This document shows positions 23,003 to 33,721 of a DNA stretch of 64,000 bases, piece after piece; within the stretch, counting starts at the first letter, position 1, and every line of letters starts with the position of its first letter. The notes under the pieces were generated by a model that worked only from the letters and a program-made list of their open reading frames with translations, was not told the DNA's origin and did no database searches. Made by a program: the position numbers and the translations under genes. The stretch covers positions 7,585,001 through 7,649,000 of the forward strand of contig NC_070563.1 in NCBI RefSeq assembly GCF_026914185.1. Reading direction: 5' to 3'. This DNA is from Puccinia triticina (Eukaryota; Basidiomycota; Pucciniomycetes; Pucciniales; Pucciniaceae).

Positions 23003-24367
23003 TGTAAGACTCAAAAGCAGTTGTGAAACCCTTTTGCTGAATGGAGAAGGGGATGATGGAGGTGCAAAATCTGCCCTTCTATACTATCAGATAACAAGAC
23101 CCACCAAGCTAAGCTTGGCAAGTTTTAATCAAGTGATAGGTCTGGTCTAGTTCCAGATGAAGTTGTTTGATGACAGGTATGCAAGAGTTGAGAGGGTTTA
23201 TGATGATGGAAAGGGTGAAAGTTGACTTGATGTTTCCGGTGGGGGTTGAACACAGGTCTTCAAGAGGGTGGTATAGAAAGTTGAGAAGAGTGTCTGGACT
23301 GAGAAGGGTATATGTCTTAGTCAGGAGTTGAACCAGGAACCAGGTAACTTGTGACAGGTGCGTGATATGCAACCAGTGATATGAGAGTATGAGAATACAG
23401 TCAAACCTGTGAAACCGCATACTTGTATAAGGGCATAACCTCCCAAACCACATACTGATTTGGGTCCACCAAAATTTAATTTTGGCCTGCAGCTAACCCT
23501 TGTAACCACATAACCTGCCAAACCACATAGCAAATTCTGTCCACCAAGGGGTATGCGGTTTCAAGGGTTTGACTGTATGAGAGTGAGCTCAGTGGTTATT
23601 GCAGATAAGAGGGATGATATGGTATGTTATAAAAGTGTAAGGGTGATGATAATGGCTAATGGGTGATATCTGTATAACTGGTGGGTACTGAACTGAGGGA
23701 AAAACAACTGGGGGGAGAGAGCTCCTTATATAGACAAATGTGAGGGATTTTAGCTACAAGGGGGACTCTGGATGAGGGATTTTAGCTGGTGGGCTGCGTA
23801 CAAGTGGTGTCAGAAGATACTAAATACAGGCAAAAAGTGGGGTGAGAAATGAAAGATGATGTCATACTAATGCAAGGAGTGCATAAACAAAGCAGGGAAA
23901 TGTCAAATACAGGGGTACCTCATGCAAGGGGTGCATGAGTGGTGTCAGACTAATGCAAGGAGTGCAGAAATGAAGTCAGAAGACTGCATGCAGCTGCAAA
24001 GGGTGCATAAATGAGGCGGGGACATGTCAAATACAGAAGAAATGGGGTTAGTCCCCTGCATAAGCAATGGAGATAAGAGGAATAGAAAAGAGTATGTGTT
24101 TGGTTGGGGCTGAGTATGCATATACTTGGGAAAGGTGACTTGAGGGGTGTGACAGGTTGATGACTGGGACTGGCCGTGTCCATGAGGGTCCAAGAGGGTG
24201 TAACTTCCATTCCAGCGGGGTTCCAGTGACACTTCCAGTGGTGACTAAGGGTAAAATTGACCGTAGAATCCATTTCTGAAGTCCATTTGGTGGTATCTTG
24301 AGGCCTAGTGTGAGTAAATATATGTATGAGAAAAAACTTTTGATTTTTCACTTTTCCGTCTACCACA
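23003..24367. mobile_element. Solo LTR splitting the permease pseudogene
   Basis: Insertion in the last permease exon. It begins TGTAAGACTC, ends CTACCACA (TG...CA), and is flanked by the 4-bp duplication GCGT (22999-23002 and 24368-24371). Outside it the exon resumes exactly (GGCAGGCGT | GAACTAGAC in the intact copy). At 1365 bp with no internal coding frame, it is best read as a solo LTR left by recombination. Confidence 0.8.
23398..23575. mobile_element. pogo-like MITE nested in the solo LTR
   Basis: Ends CAGTCAAACCTGTGAAACCG and its mirror CGGTTTCAAGGGTTTGACTG, flanked by TA (23396-23397, 23576-23577). CAG termini with TA duplication are typical of pogo/Fot-type Tc1-mariner elements. 178 bp, non-coding. 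Confidence 0.75.
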
Positions 24368-24570
24368 GCGTGAACTAGACCTCATAGACGCCATGGAGAA
24401 AGAGAAGGAAGTTGAGCCAGTTGGCAAAGTCAACAAATTCCTGAATTGGGTTTGTTTGTGTTCCTGTATGATTTTTCCTCACATTTTTTTGATGAACACT
24501 GATATCTATTCCTTCCCATCTTTCTTTGAGAACAGTTGATGTGAAATTATGAGAAAAACTTACAATGGAG

Positions 24571-25031
24571 CAACAGTGGGTCAGCTACGCTAATCATAGC
24601 TGTTAGTGTAGCGTAGCGCAGCGCAAATGCACTGGTTTTTAGCTTAGTGTTAGCGCAATTGCGCACATCTGCGCTAACACTACGCGGACAGGGTGCAAAG
24701 CTATTTTAGCTTTTAGCGTAGCGTTAGCGCAGATTTGCGCAATGGCACTAACGCTAAGCACGCAGGGCGCAAAAGAGCGTTTGCTACGCTGCGCTACAGC
24801 GCTTTTTGAGGCAAAAAAGGCCTTTTTTCCGCTAAAAGCGCCTTAGCGCAACGTAGTGCAGCGTAGCGGCTGTAGTGTAGCGCTAACGCTAAACAAAAAT
24901 TGGTGTGCTGTTAGCGTAGCGTAGCGGCGCTAAGAGCGCACTAACACTATTCAAAAAAGGCCAGCACTTTTTGCTGCTAGGCTAAACGTCAGGGCTAAAA
25001 TAGCGTAGTTTAGCGTAGCGGCCCATTGTTG
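24571..25031. mobile_element. Inverted-repeat element, CAACAGTGGG family, copy B
   Basis: Left CAACAGTGGGTCAGCTACGC and right GCGTAGCGGCCCATTGTTG. The interior is made almost entirely of GCTAACGCTA / TAGCGTAGCG motifs in both orientations, so the whole element can fold on itself. Confidence 0.65.
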
Positions 25032-26609
25032 AATGGAGGGTGAAAATTGGGATAAATTTCATGAATTCATAAATTATCTTGCGGATCTTACTTGAAATTG
25101 AACTTTTCCTTTGGCATCAGGATTGAGGTTCCATCTTTTAGAAAGACACATGAAATTAACACATGGACCCCAAAAATGGGGTTCAAGAAGTCCTTTGGCC
25201 GCTAGAGCCATGAAGCCAAAGATGACTGCATAAAGTGTACAAAGTCTCAAGTGCCGCAGCCATCCAGCAGCGTTTTTTTTTCCTTTTTTCATTGCTGGAG
25301 GCGCGGTATGACGGATAAGTAGTAAGGTTGCAATCCGCACCCTGATGATCCGGCAGTAACCCATTGGATACTGGGTTGGTTTGGTGTGGTAACCCTGTTC
25401 CTGTTCATACTATCACCCTCATATCACCTAAGCCCTTCATAAATACTTCATATTCAGATTCTACACCCCATTTTACCCCTAGTCACCCACTCATTTCACC
25501 TAGGATTTCCAAATGGATCAGCAGTTATTGGCATGTATAGTTTTGGCAGGTATTTTCTTCATACATATCCTTAGCATTATTGCATAAATCATTCCTTAGT
25601 ATCATAGCTACATATGAATGCAGATCTTACATAACTTCATTACTCATTTTCCCCTTCATATGAATCAGCAGTACATTCCTTCATAGCTCTTGTAGTTATT
25701 ACCAAATGCTCATCATTATTTCATCTTCTACATAGTTACCTTTCATGTACACTCCTTGGTCATTGCACCTTCATCATCATTGCACATCTTCAGATATTGT
25801 TACTATGTGCTCATCATGTATCACCTCCCTGTAGTACTTCTCACATATATAAACACCTCTCTAGATGTTGTATCCCCATCATGCAATTTCTACTACATCC
25901 CCTCTGTAGCACCTTTTACACCCCCCTTATACGCACTTTCAGCTTCTACACTTTGTATGCACCTTCCCCCACATACACTCAGTAGTACCTTTACACACCT
26001 CACTTAGATAACATTTCACCCCTCAGAAATATATCCCCAGCATATATCTCATTACACATCTCAGAGTGACTCCCCAAGAGCTTCTGCTTTTCCCCTTCTC
26101 ACTTCTACTCTCTCACTCAGTAGGATTTATACACCTCAAACTCATAGAGTGTTAAAGCCATCTAAGTCAAAGAGAATCATCAGCCACACCCTTTTCTTTT
26201 TCTTAGTGTAACCCTCTCTCCATCAGCATTAGTCAACAGGGCAGCCTCACCAGCACCTGTAGCCTCTTCTACATTATTAGTAGTGTAGTTTACTATTTCC
26301 CCTCACAGCTCTTTCCTGATCTTTTAGGAGTTCCACATTGGGTCACTGATGCGCTTTCCGCAACCTAGTATCCAATTCCTATTGGATACCTGGGTATGAA
26401 GCCGGAGGTATGAGATAGAGAAAAAAGAGAGAACAATAGTTTTTTCTTGCATTTGAAGTAGATATGATGGTGTAGCATACAAAGAAAAAAGGACTGGGTT
26501 ATTCTGAGGAGATTTTGATGACATCTGAAGGAGCCAGCTTTTCAATCAAATTAATTCCTTGAAGGTGGTGGCATTGAGTTGATTCCGTGTATAGTATTGA
26601 ATGTAGCTA
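25032..26609. other. AT-rich repeat region
   Basis: No gene supported. 25380-26320 is a long C/T-rich, G-poor stretch with an LTR-like base composition. It is bordered by related inverted segments (AACCCATTGGATACTGGG at 25357 and ATCCAATTCCTATTGGATA at 26370). A short minus-strand frame near 25080-25160 has similarity in sequence and relative position to 36500-36560 beyond the intact permease. Confidence 0.35.
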
Positions 26610-26953
26610 GAGATGGCATCAGGTACCCGTTTCCGGGTACTTGGTACCTGTTTCCGGGTACTTGGTACCTGTTTCCGGGTACCTCCTTTGGGAGGCGGGT
26701 GCCGGGTGCGGGAGTGGGTGTCCAATATCAGTGAAATTTCAGGCAGGTACCCACACCCGCCACAGGTACCTGCGCAGAAAGTGCCGTCCTACAGGGTAGG
26801 GATGGCGCTGGTTACCATTTTGCAGGTACCTGTCGCCTGTAGGCGGGTACCTGTCTGGCGTGGCAGGTACCCGCCAGCGGGTGCCGGGTGCGGGTGCGGG
26901 TGTCCAAATTTTGTGAAAATTTGGACAGGTACCCGGGTGTGAAGTGCCATCTT
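26610..26953. mobile_element. MITE, GAGATGGCA family, second copy
   Basis: Left GAGATGGCATCAGGTACCCG and right GGGTGTGAAGTGCCATCTT, bordered by TA at 26608-26609 and 26954-26955. The interior contains short tandem GTACTTGGTACCTGTTTCCG units and GGCGGGTGCCGGGTGCGGG. Confidence 0.65.
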
Positions 26954-27059
26954 TAAATGTAGCAACCTGAAGAGGAGGCTTGCTGGGTGGGAGTACTCAA
27001 AGCGGGTACTGAAAGGTAGGTCTTTGCCATGTTTGCAAGGGTCAGTAACTGTTCATGAT

Positions 27060-27232
27060 TGGAGGACTTCCTGTCAATCTGGAAATCCAGATCTGAGCTG
27101 ACAGATTTCAGATTTTGCAGTGAAATTTTGGTCCCCACAGATCCCCAAAGTGATCCAGAGTTCCAGATTCCAGATCCCCCTGCAAAATCTGGAATTCCAG
27201 ATTTATTCAAAGTCAATGGTAAATCCTCCATT
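27060..27232. mobile_element. MITE, TGGAGGACTTCC family, copy 1
   Basis: Left TGGAGGACTTCCTGTCAATC and right ATCCTCCA, with inverted TCTGGAATTCCAGAT material between. A better preserved relative lies at 35346-35493. Confidence 0.5.
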
Positions 27233-27448
27233 AGCTTCCCAATATTTGTAGGGATCACATGATTTGTCCTCACATTCCAAGTTGAGATAGAATTCAATCT
27301 CTTCATTGAGTGTTTCTTTTTGGTTCATGCTTTACGCACCACCAAAAAGTGGTGTACTCCAAGAAATCTTGGAGTGCACAGTGCTCCACTCCAAATCTGA
27401 GAAATCCAAAAACCAATATTCTTGGAGTGCACTACTTTTTGGTAGTGC

Positions 27449-29118
27449 CAACAGTGGGCCACTTAGCATTAGCGTAGCGGTGCTAACAGAGGCCTTGTTT
27501 TCCTGAAGTGTTAGCAGGATTTAACGCCACAGCTAACACCAAGCTGTTAGTGGATTAAAAAAATCTGATATGTTAACAGTCAGCAGAGTGCAATGGCCTG
27601 CAACCAGTTGTCCCAGACTATCACAGATCTTTCACAATGTTCCAAATAGTGGACTGTCCAAACCAAGCCGGGTTGATTTGGCCTGCCAGGTAGTGAAACC
27701 GGCAACAAGTGCTCATCTGCCAACCCAAAAAAGCAAATCTTCCATCAAAATGGATCCAATTGAGTACCTGGATTGGATCAAGGATGAAACCAAGAACTAG
27801 CTGCACTACAGACAACATTCCTATTCTTCATTCAACAAAAAAAGAGTTGGAGGAGTTGTGTTGTACATGTTGCAATGTGTAGAGGTGCTGTGTGGTGATG
27901 TCAGCCTTGAGCGCATGAAGAAGATGCTTCAATGCGCCAAAAGGCTACTTCACTAACCCCCGCGCAGAAGGTAACCACCTTACTGCGCCATAAAGAGCGC
28001 CACAAAGAGAGCAAACTAGAACAAGAGCGCGAACCAGAACGCGAAACAGAGCGCGAGCAAAGACGCGCTTGAAGAAAGTGAAACTAACCCTTAAAACGGG
28101 TTGAGAGACCAGAAAGTCCGCGATGATTCACGGATCCTCAACTCAAACCAGGACACTATTCCCTAAAAAGGGATTTATACCCGTAAAACCCATACCAACT
28201 AGTATCTACGGCCATTATTGTCAATGCGCGTAGTACGCAAAACTAAGAAGATAAAACCCAAGGGATCTCACTACGAAGAGATCCCCAGATTATTTGATAG
28301 ATTAGATTTCTAAAAATCACTGATCCATTCGCCTACCAAGCCCAAGCAATTACGACTACAGGTCGTGATTGGGGCTTTTATATCCTTTCTCTCTATCTCA
28401 TCGTCTCTTCATTCCTCTCAACAATTCCTATTCTTCAAGCAACTCTCCAATCATCCCTTTTCCCACCTTCTCCTTGTCTGTTGTTCGACCCTTCAGTAGT
28501 TAGATTCCTTTAGATATCTCCTATTATTGTGTTCAGTTCTATTCATTGGCGTGTCACTCTAGAGACGCCCGCTGACAGGTGAATTGCTGAAGAGGGGCGG
28601 AGGGGGATGTCTCAGGAGGGATATATTGGGGAAATTGAACCAATGGTGGGCTGCCCCAAGCTGCCAAAATAGGCGGCCTCTGGCGGGTTTCATCCACCCC
28701 AACAATCTTTGGCAGCCCTTTTGCCAGCCTGCTGGAGGCCAAAAATGCCTTGCGGCCTGCCAAAGTTGGACTCAGGTTGCGCAAAAGCGGCTCTGAGCCT
28801 CCGTTGGAGATTCTTGTAGTTTTGCAAGCACAAAACTGGGCTTTTTCTGCCCTGTTTTGTGCCCAGGAGGTGTTTGCATAGACAAAAGCTACGCTAACAG
28901 TTAGTCTAGCTTTATTCTACACTAATGCTACCCATAAAAATTGTAGAATTGTCAGCTGTTGTAAAACCAACTGCTAACACTAACCTAGCGCTGTTTTTCT
29001 TTTTGAGTAGTGTTAGTGGGCAATTCTGGCCGCTAACAATAGCGTGGGTGTAGCATAGCTTAAAAAAGCTAAAAATATGCTAAGCCAGCACTAAAGCTGT
29101 GTAGCTAGCCCACTGTTG
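27449..29118. mobile_element. Inverted-repeat element, CAACAGTGGG family, copy C, with LTR-like insertion
   Basis: Left CAACAGTGGGCCACTTAGC and right GCTAGCCCACTGTTG, with GCTAACA-type motifs just inside both ends. The middle (about 27860-28577) looks like an inserted LTR. It starts near TGTTGTACATG and has a TATA-like TTTTATATCC at about 28376. It also has a GCGCGA-rich stretch and ends near GCCCGCTGACA. No matching target duplication was found, so the LTR borders are tentative. Confidence 0.45.
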
Positions 29119-29203
29119 ATTATGTTGAAAGAGCATTCCTGAGAATCCCTCTTAATGAAAAACTCCAAGTGATTCCTCATGTTTGTGTTCCCAAGAAATA
29201 TTA

Positions 29204-29996
29204 GGCCCCAATTATAAACAAATTTTTGAGTTTTAATTTGAAAGTATTTGAAAATATTTCAAAACAAAAATTAAATCAAAATGAAATAATTTTGATTTCA
29301 AAATTCTCTCGGAAAAGCTTCAAACAACAGGGTGCACATATAAAGATTTGTGCATCCCTGAGCAAGTAGCCTGCCGGAGTGGGCAGGCAAGGGGCAGGAT
29401 GTCTGTGACACAGGAAAGCTGGATAGAATACAGCTTGCCTGAATGATGTGACATTTCCTGCGCGGCCGCCTCAATGGACATTTGGATCATCAGCGCTGAG
29501 ATTGAAGCCGTATTGACAAGCTTTTTTTTCTTGTGCCTCCACTACCAAGGTCTGGATCATATTGCCCCTGGTGGTCCTGGGTTTTGTGCGGAATTTGGTT
29601 TTCCTGAAGTTGTTTGCAATGGTAGGCCATCGGGATTTTTGTAGTGACTGTGATCCAATCGTGGAATGTTGAGGCAATTGGGACCTCAATTTGTGTATAT
29701 CGGCACTGCAGCAGTAATTTTTTTCATGTGCCAGCCAAACTCCGCCGACCAATACAGCCATTATTTGGGGGGGGGGGGGGGGTCTGAGGCACCAGTTGCC
29801 TGGCAACCATACAGGCATACTGCCTGTTCAAAATTTTGATTTCAGAAATTTGGCTTTCTGAAATCTCAAACCCCCCTCCTGGGTGTGTTTGAAGAGTTTT
29901 GAGATTATTTTGAAATGAAAAGAAGTCAAAACAAAGTTGGTTTTGATTTCAAAACAATTTCAAAATAATCTCAAAATAGTGTTTATAATTGGGGCC
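29204..29996. mobile_element. PIF/Harbinger-like non-autonomous element, second type
   Basis: Ends GGCCCCAATTATAAACA and TGTTTATAATTGGGGCC, flanked by TTA at 29201-29203 and 29997-29999. The subterminal regions are AT-rich inverted TTTGAAAT / ATTTCAAA blocks. A poly-G run lies at 29766-29782. A partial relative begins at 14328. No coding capacity. Confidence 0.8.
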
Positions 29997-30541
29997 TTAC
30001 TCAACTCAAGGCTGGCACACACAAGTTTAGTATTCATTACCTGGTGATGTATTCCAATTATTCTAAAAGTAACCAAAGCATGAATGGGTTTGGAAATTTA
30101 GTGAAAATAAATTCAAGTTTTTTGGACCAATCTCTTCAACCATCTCCATCAAGTCATGACCAACCCAGGATGAAGAAAAGGGTTACTGGCACAGATGTAT
30201 CATCTGGGGGCATATGATGAAAACTCTGATATGATATAAAAAATACTTCATCCATTCATAAGTCTTCCTATAATCAAATCTGCACTTTAAAAAAAAAGTC
30301 TTCCTAGAATTGTTTCATTTATAGTGTCTAAACACTGATCTTTTTGTCAGATTGTGGTTCTGCTACTAGTTTTATCACACCTGCTTGGGTCACTCATTCA
30401 TGACCTGTCAATTCAAGTTCTTACCCTCAATTAGGGTACTCCATGTGACACCAGTGGATTTTCATTGACCCACCTGCAGTCATTCATATTCAAGTGTCCT
30501 TAGTGCAACTACGTGACTGGTTAGTACACTTGACATGGGTA

Positions 30542-30725
30542 CAGTGACCCCGCCATGTAAGCATAAGGATGGTGGACAAAAATCCTATGCTTACATCGCA
30601 GTATGCTTCTTATTGAGGTAAAATCCCAGCAAAACCAAGAGAATGGTCGCGGGAAATCTAGATTTATGCTATGCTTACATCGTGATTATGCTTAAATCGT
30701 GAATGCTTACATGGCGGGGTCACTG
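30542..30725. mobile_element. pogo-like MITE, CAGTGACCCCGCC family
   Basis: Ends CAGTGACCCCGCCATGTAAG and its mirror CTTACATGGCGGGGTCACTG, flanked by TA (30540-30541, 30726-30727). The inner part repeats ATGCTTACATCG. 184 bp. Confidence 0.8.
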
Positions 30726-30736
30726 TATATTTAAGA

Positions 30737-30928
30737 GGGGGGTTCACGTAAGGCTGATTTCGAAAATCAGCCACCAAAACCAGCCAATGCAGCTTTTGAA
30801 AATCCTGAGAAAGCAAAAAGGTTTGGCTGGGCAGCTCCCCTTTGGAAGCAATCTGCTATGCATAAACCTTACTCACAGGTGCATGAGCAGACAAAACAGC
30901 ACTGCTTTTTTTGCAATGTGAGCCCCCC
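30737..30928. mobile_element. MITE, GGGGGGTTCACGTAAGG family
   Basis: Left GGGGGGTTCACGTAAGGCTG and right TTGCAATGTGAGCCCCCC. The interior closely matches, in reverse orientation, the element at 35508-35698, including GGTTTGGCTGGGCAGCTCCC. It is a recent pair of the same family. Confidence 0.75.
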
Positions 30929-31133
30929 TAAGAGATGTCCGTTACACTGCCACAGGACACATAATACTTTATGAAGTTTCACACTTTTTTATACACATTT
31001 CGATGATTCTCCCTTTTATGTATCTTCAGCTAACCATTGACTTTTGAGCATGATTTTTTACAGTACTAGCCTAACATCTCGCTAATTCGCGTAACTTGAC
31101 TTGAAAATCACAATAGGTAACGTCTAAGGAAAT

Positions 31134-31940
31134 CTACGGCTGTATTCTTTTCAAATAGCCCTGGTTCACATAATCTATTATATTCTGCGAAAATTTAAAC
31201 TGAGTTCCCATACCAGGTTGTCCAAACCATGGAGCGATAGGTCCAGCTAGAACCGGAATTCTTTTTTTCACCTCATAAAGGTGGTAATTGAAAGGATGTT
31301 TTCCGGCTTTACCGTTCTGGTCTGCAGGCGTATTCAAGTTGGAAGGTGGTAAAGAACGTTCGGCGTAGGGGGCCCGAGCCGGGTGAGCGATTGTTCCGAA
31401 TTCCGAACCAAATCGATCAATTTTCCTTCCAACTTCGAGCGAAACGTTTCCGAATATTGCCACGTTGTGGATGTTCGCGAGAAACCCATCATTTGGGGGA
31501 AACTCGTAAGAGCCATGTGCCGTCCACCTTTTTAGGAATGTCTCCGGACAGACACCACCAAAGCGATCGTAGGAGGCCGTGACTGAATTCAGAGGTGCGT
31601 GGGTAGGTAGTTGAGCCGGCCCCAAGCGTGGATCACCGCAGACGTAAGCAGCTGAATTCGGGTGGGATTGCGAAGTGCAAGGATTACGACATTGCCCTGC
31701 CTGAGGCCCCGGTGCTTGAACCTGATCAGAGCGCGTCACACCCTTGCCAGCCAGTCAAAAAATGAAGACTGACAAAATCAGCAGGTGCGTCGATTTTGAT
31801 TTCAAAAATTCAGAGGTAAAGGAATATGTAACACTCACCGCTGCGCCACTTTTGCCGTGGATTCGCTGGAGTGGCGCGACATCGCTCAGCTGAGTGAGAA
31901 CGATATCGAATAGCCAAGGGAGCAGTATGAAGTTTTTCAT
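31134..31940 (-). CDS. Secreted TNT-domain NAD glycohydrolase (NADase)
   Basis: Two exons (31839-31940 and 31134-31742) joined at a GT-AG intron encode 236 aa. Residues 1-22 form a signal peptide (MKNFILLPWLFDIVLTQLSD). Four cysteines at about 52, 56, 69 and 99 could form two disulfides. The C-terminal half carries the TNT fold signatures of fungal surface NADases: DRFGSEFG (143-150), LPPSNL (165-170), YHLYEV (187-192) and APWFGQPGMGTQ (204-215), including the conserved glutamine of FGQ. Known family members (Neurospora and Aspergillus conidial NADases, and the mycobacterial TNT toxin domain) hydrolyse NAD+ to ADP-ribose and nicotinamide. Location would be the cell surface or outside. No disruption is visible. 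The upstream ATG at 31940 was chosen because it starts directly at the signal peptide. Role in the host is inference. Confidence 0.85.
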
Positions 31941-31952
31941 GTCTGCAATCAA

Positions 31953-33721
31953 TATCTCAGGAGCGCTCTATCTAACTCAAGGCTTCGATTGAAGTGCTGA
32001 GGTTCAAATGAAAACCGTTAGTTGCCTGAGAAATCTGATCGGAATGGCAGATTAGCACTGCTTTTTAAATCCAAGGCCAGCCCAGACTATCTGGAACGAA
32101 TATCAGCTTATTTGGGGACCGTGACCACATTACCCGCCTTGAGTCTCCTAAAGTTTCGTCTCCTCTTCAACTTGTTTTCATGGCGATCTGTGTGATTGCT
32201 TAGTTGTTTGTTAACCGATTCGACTGAGTGTATCAAAAGTTACCACTTGATCATGTTGGCGGAGAGTTTGTCTCGAACAGCAAGACAGCAGCGTGACGGA
32301 AGTAATTTTCTGTGCAGAGGACAGTGACACTGGGCAAGAATTGTGCGAGTTTGACATGATTATCTGTGTGAACAGAGAGCATTCCTGGCCGAGGGCCTCT
32401 CAACTTCAACAGGATCTCCACAGGGGTTCTTCCTGGAGCCGCGGGCCGGTGACGAACTGAACACCGAATCTCCGGGATCGAGGCTTGCTTTGTATGTATC
32501 AAGTTCACCCCTAAGATTGTTTGGCAATTGTGTCACACTGGAATGGCCCCCACTGCAGGGTGACGCAAACTTAACCAGATTCTCCGGGAGGCCTCTTCGC
32601 GCCTCTCCCCTCTTGACTTATTTGGCTAAGCTCGATGGTGACAGTGTTTCCAGAAGCTCGGGCTCGGAGGATCCTGCTCCGCCCTGGAATGATTGTGAGT
32701 CGAGTCGTCGACGGCTCAGGAAAGTTATCCTAACTTGATAGACACTTCAGACTTCTTTGGACTGGGCAGCAGGGGCTGGATCGAGTTAGAAAGTCGCCAC
32801 TGCAAGGAGCTTAGCCAGGTTCGAAATCCAGGACCTCGGTCGAGAAGGACAATTGGAAGATACAAGACACACACCAGCACGGACAATCATATGTCATGTC
32901 ATGGTAATGCTGCAAGATCATAACACCTTGTTGGGACCGAGGTCCCGACAAGGTGTTTGAGACTCGAATAGGGGTGTTCTTTCAGGATCACATCAAGGAA
33001 CCGTGGTGTCACGGTGAGAAGCGACCACACAATGACATGTAAATATTTACGTGGTATTTTTCCGCCGAGATGATTTTCATTCTTACTTCGAAGGTTGTTT
33101 CAAGCCCGTATGGTGATGAAGTTCGGCACTAGGAGTGCTTGTAGGACAGCCGAAATATATTACAGCTCCATGTGTTTAGGAGTCCCTTTTGTAATGGTAC
33201 TTCTCGTAGGCTCGTACATCCTACAGTTTGATTCACCTGCCCACTCGTTTCACCGGCACCGACATGGGCAGACTGCTGAGAAGGGTCTCATTCGTAGTCT
33301 CAGAGCAAGCTGGCAGGTGGCTCATGAGAGGCATGCTGGGGATTTACTGAGGGAATGGCTGTGAATCGGGTTTTCATGAGGAAACTAAACTTTAGGTTCT
33401 TGCTCTGTTAAAGGATGTAAGGTGGGAACATTGACGCTGGGTCTGACTTGAGATTAGATATGCCTGTGTCCGAGGAGATGAGGGATATTTCCAGCGAGCG
33501 ATCCAAGTGCACGCACCTCCTGTCCGAGGATTTTATACAGCTTATCATTTCTCTTTTTGCGGGCTTCTCCCTCAATTTGGTAGCAGCATTAAAACCTCAC
33601 AATTCTTCTCTGTCGCTCTTGTTTCTCGCACCACTTCGAATTCATATCTAGCGTGTTTTCATCACCGTGACACTCACCAAACCTTTGTGCCGGGTTTGTA
33701 ATAGACTTCAAGAAGTTTGAG
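31953..33721. other. Intergenic region between NADase and 488-aa secreted protein
   Basis: The shared upstream region of two divergently transcribed genes, about 1.8 kb. Small frames at 32490-32738, 32735-32923 and 33095-33364 have no splice, signal-peptide or domain support. No inverted-repeat element was found here, unlike the neighbouring regions. Confidence 0.4.

Larger units (their letters stand above)
19284..24500 (+). pseudogene. Decayed copy of the amino-acid permease gene
   Basis: Exon by exon this matches the intact minus-strand permease at 36692-39783. Matches include the leader (GCAATAGCACACTATGGACTC), LTARHVSMIAIGG, GTGLFVG, the FIHYTTRFVDPALGFA exon, GWNYW, the ENPRKNVPKAINKVFS exon, AGSRILFGLSSD and YQAPYQPWLSYFG. 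It is dead. A T-run frameshift gives a stop at 19311-19313. Exons at 22028-22030 and 22629-22631 carry in-frame TGA stops, the second where the intact copy has CGA. About 750 bp of repeat sits in the first intron, and a 1365-bp LTR splits the last exon. Former CG dinucleotides are largely TG or CA. Homology also extends upstream over the 5' UTR to about 18965, so the copy arose by DNA duplication, not reverse transcription. Confidence 0.9.

Noticed and set aside
24571..25031. CRISPR-like or satellite array of TAGCGTAGCG units
   Set aside because: Units are irregular, in both orientations, and bounded by inverted ends. It is an inverted-repeat element, and CRISPR arrays are not expected in a fungal nucleus.
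27860..28577. Complete LTR retrotransposon
   Set aside because: LTR-like composition only. No matching second LTR, no target duplication and no pol motifs were found, so I report it only as a tentative insertion.
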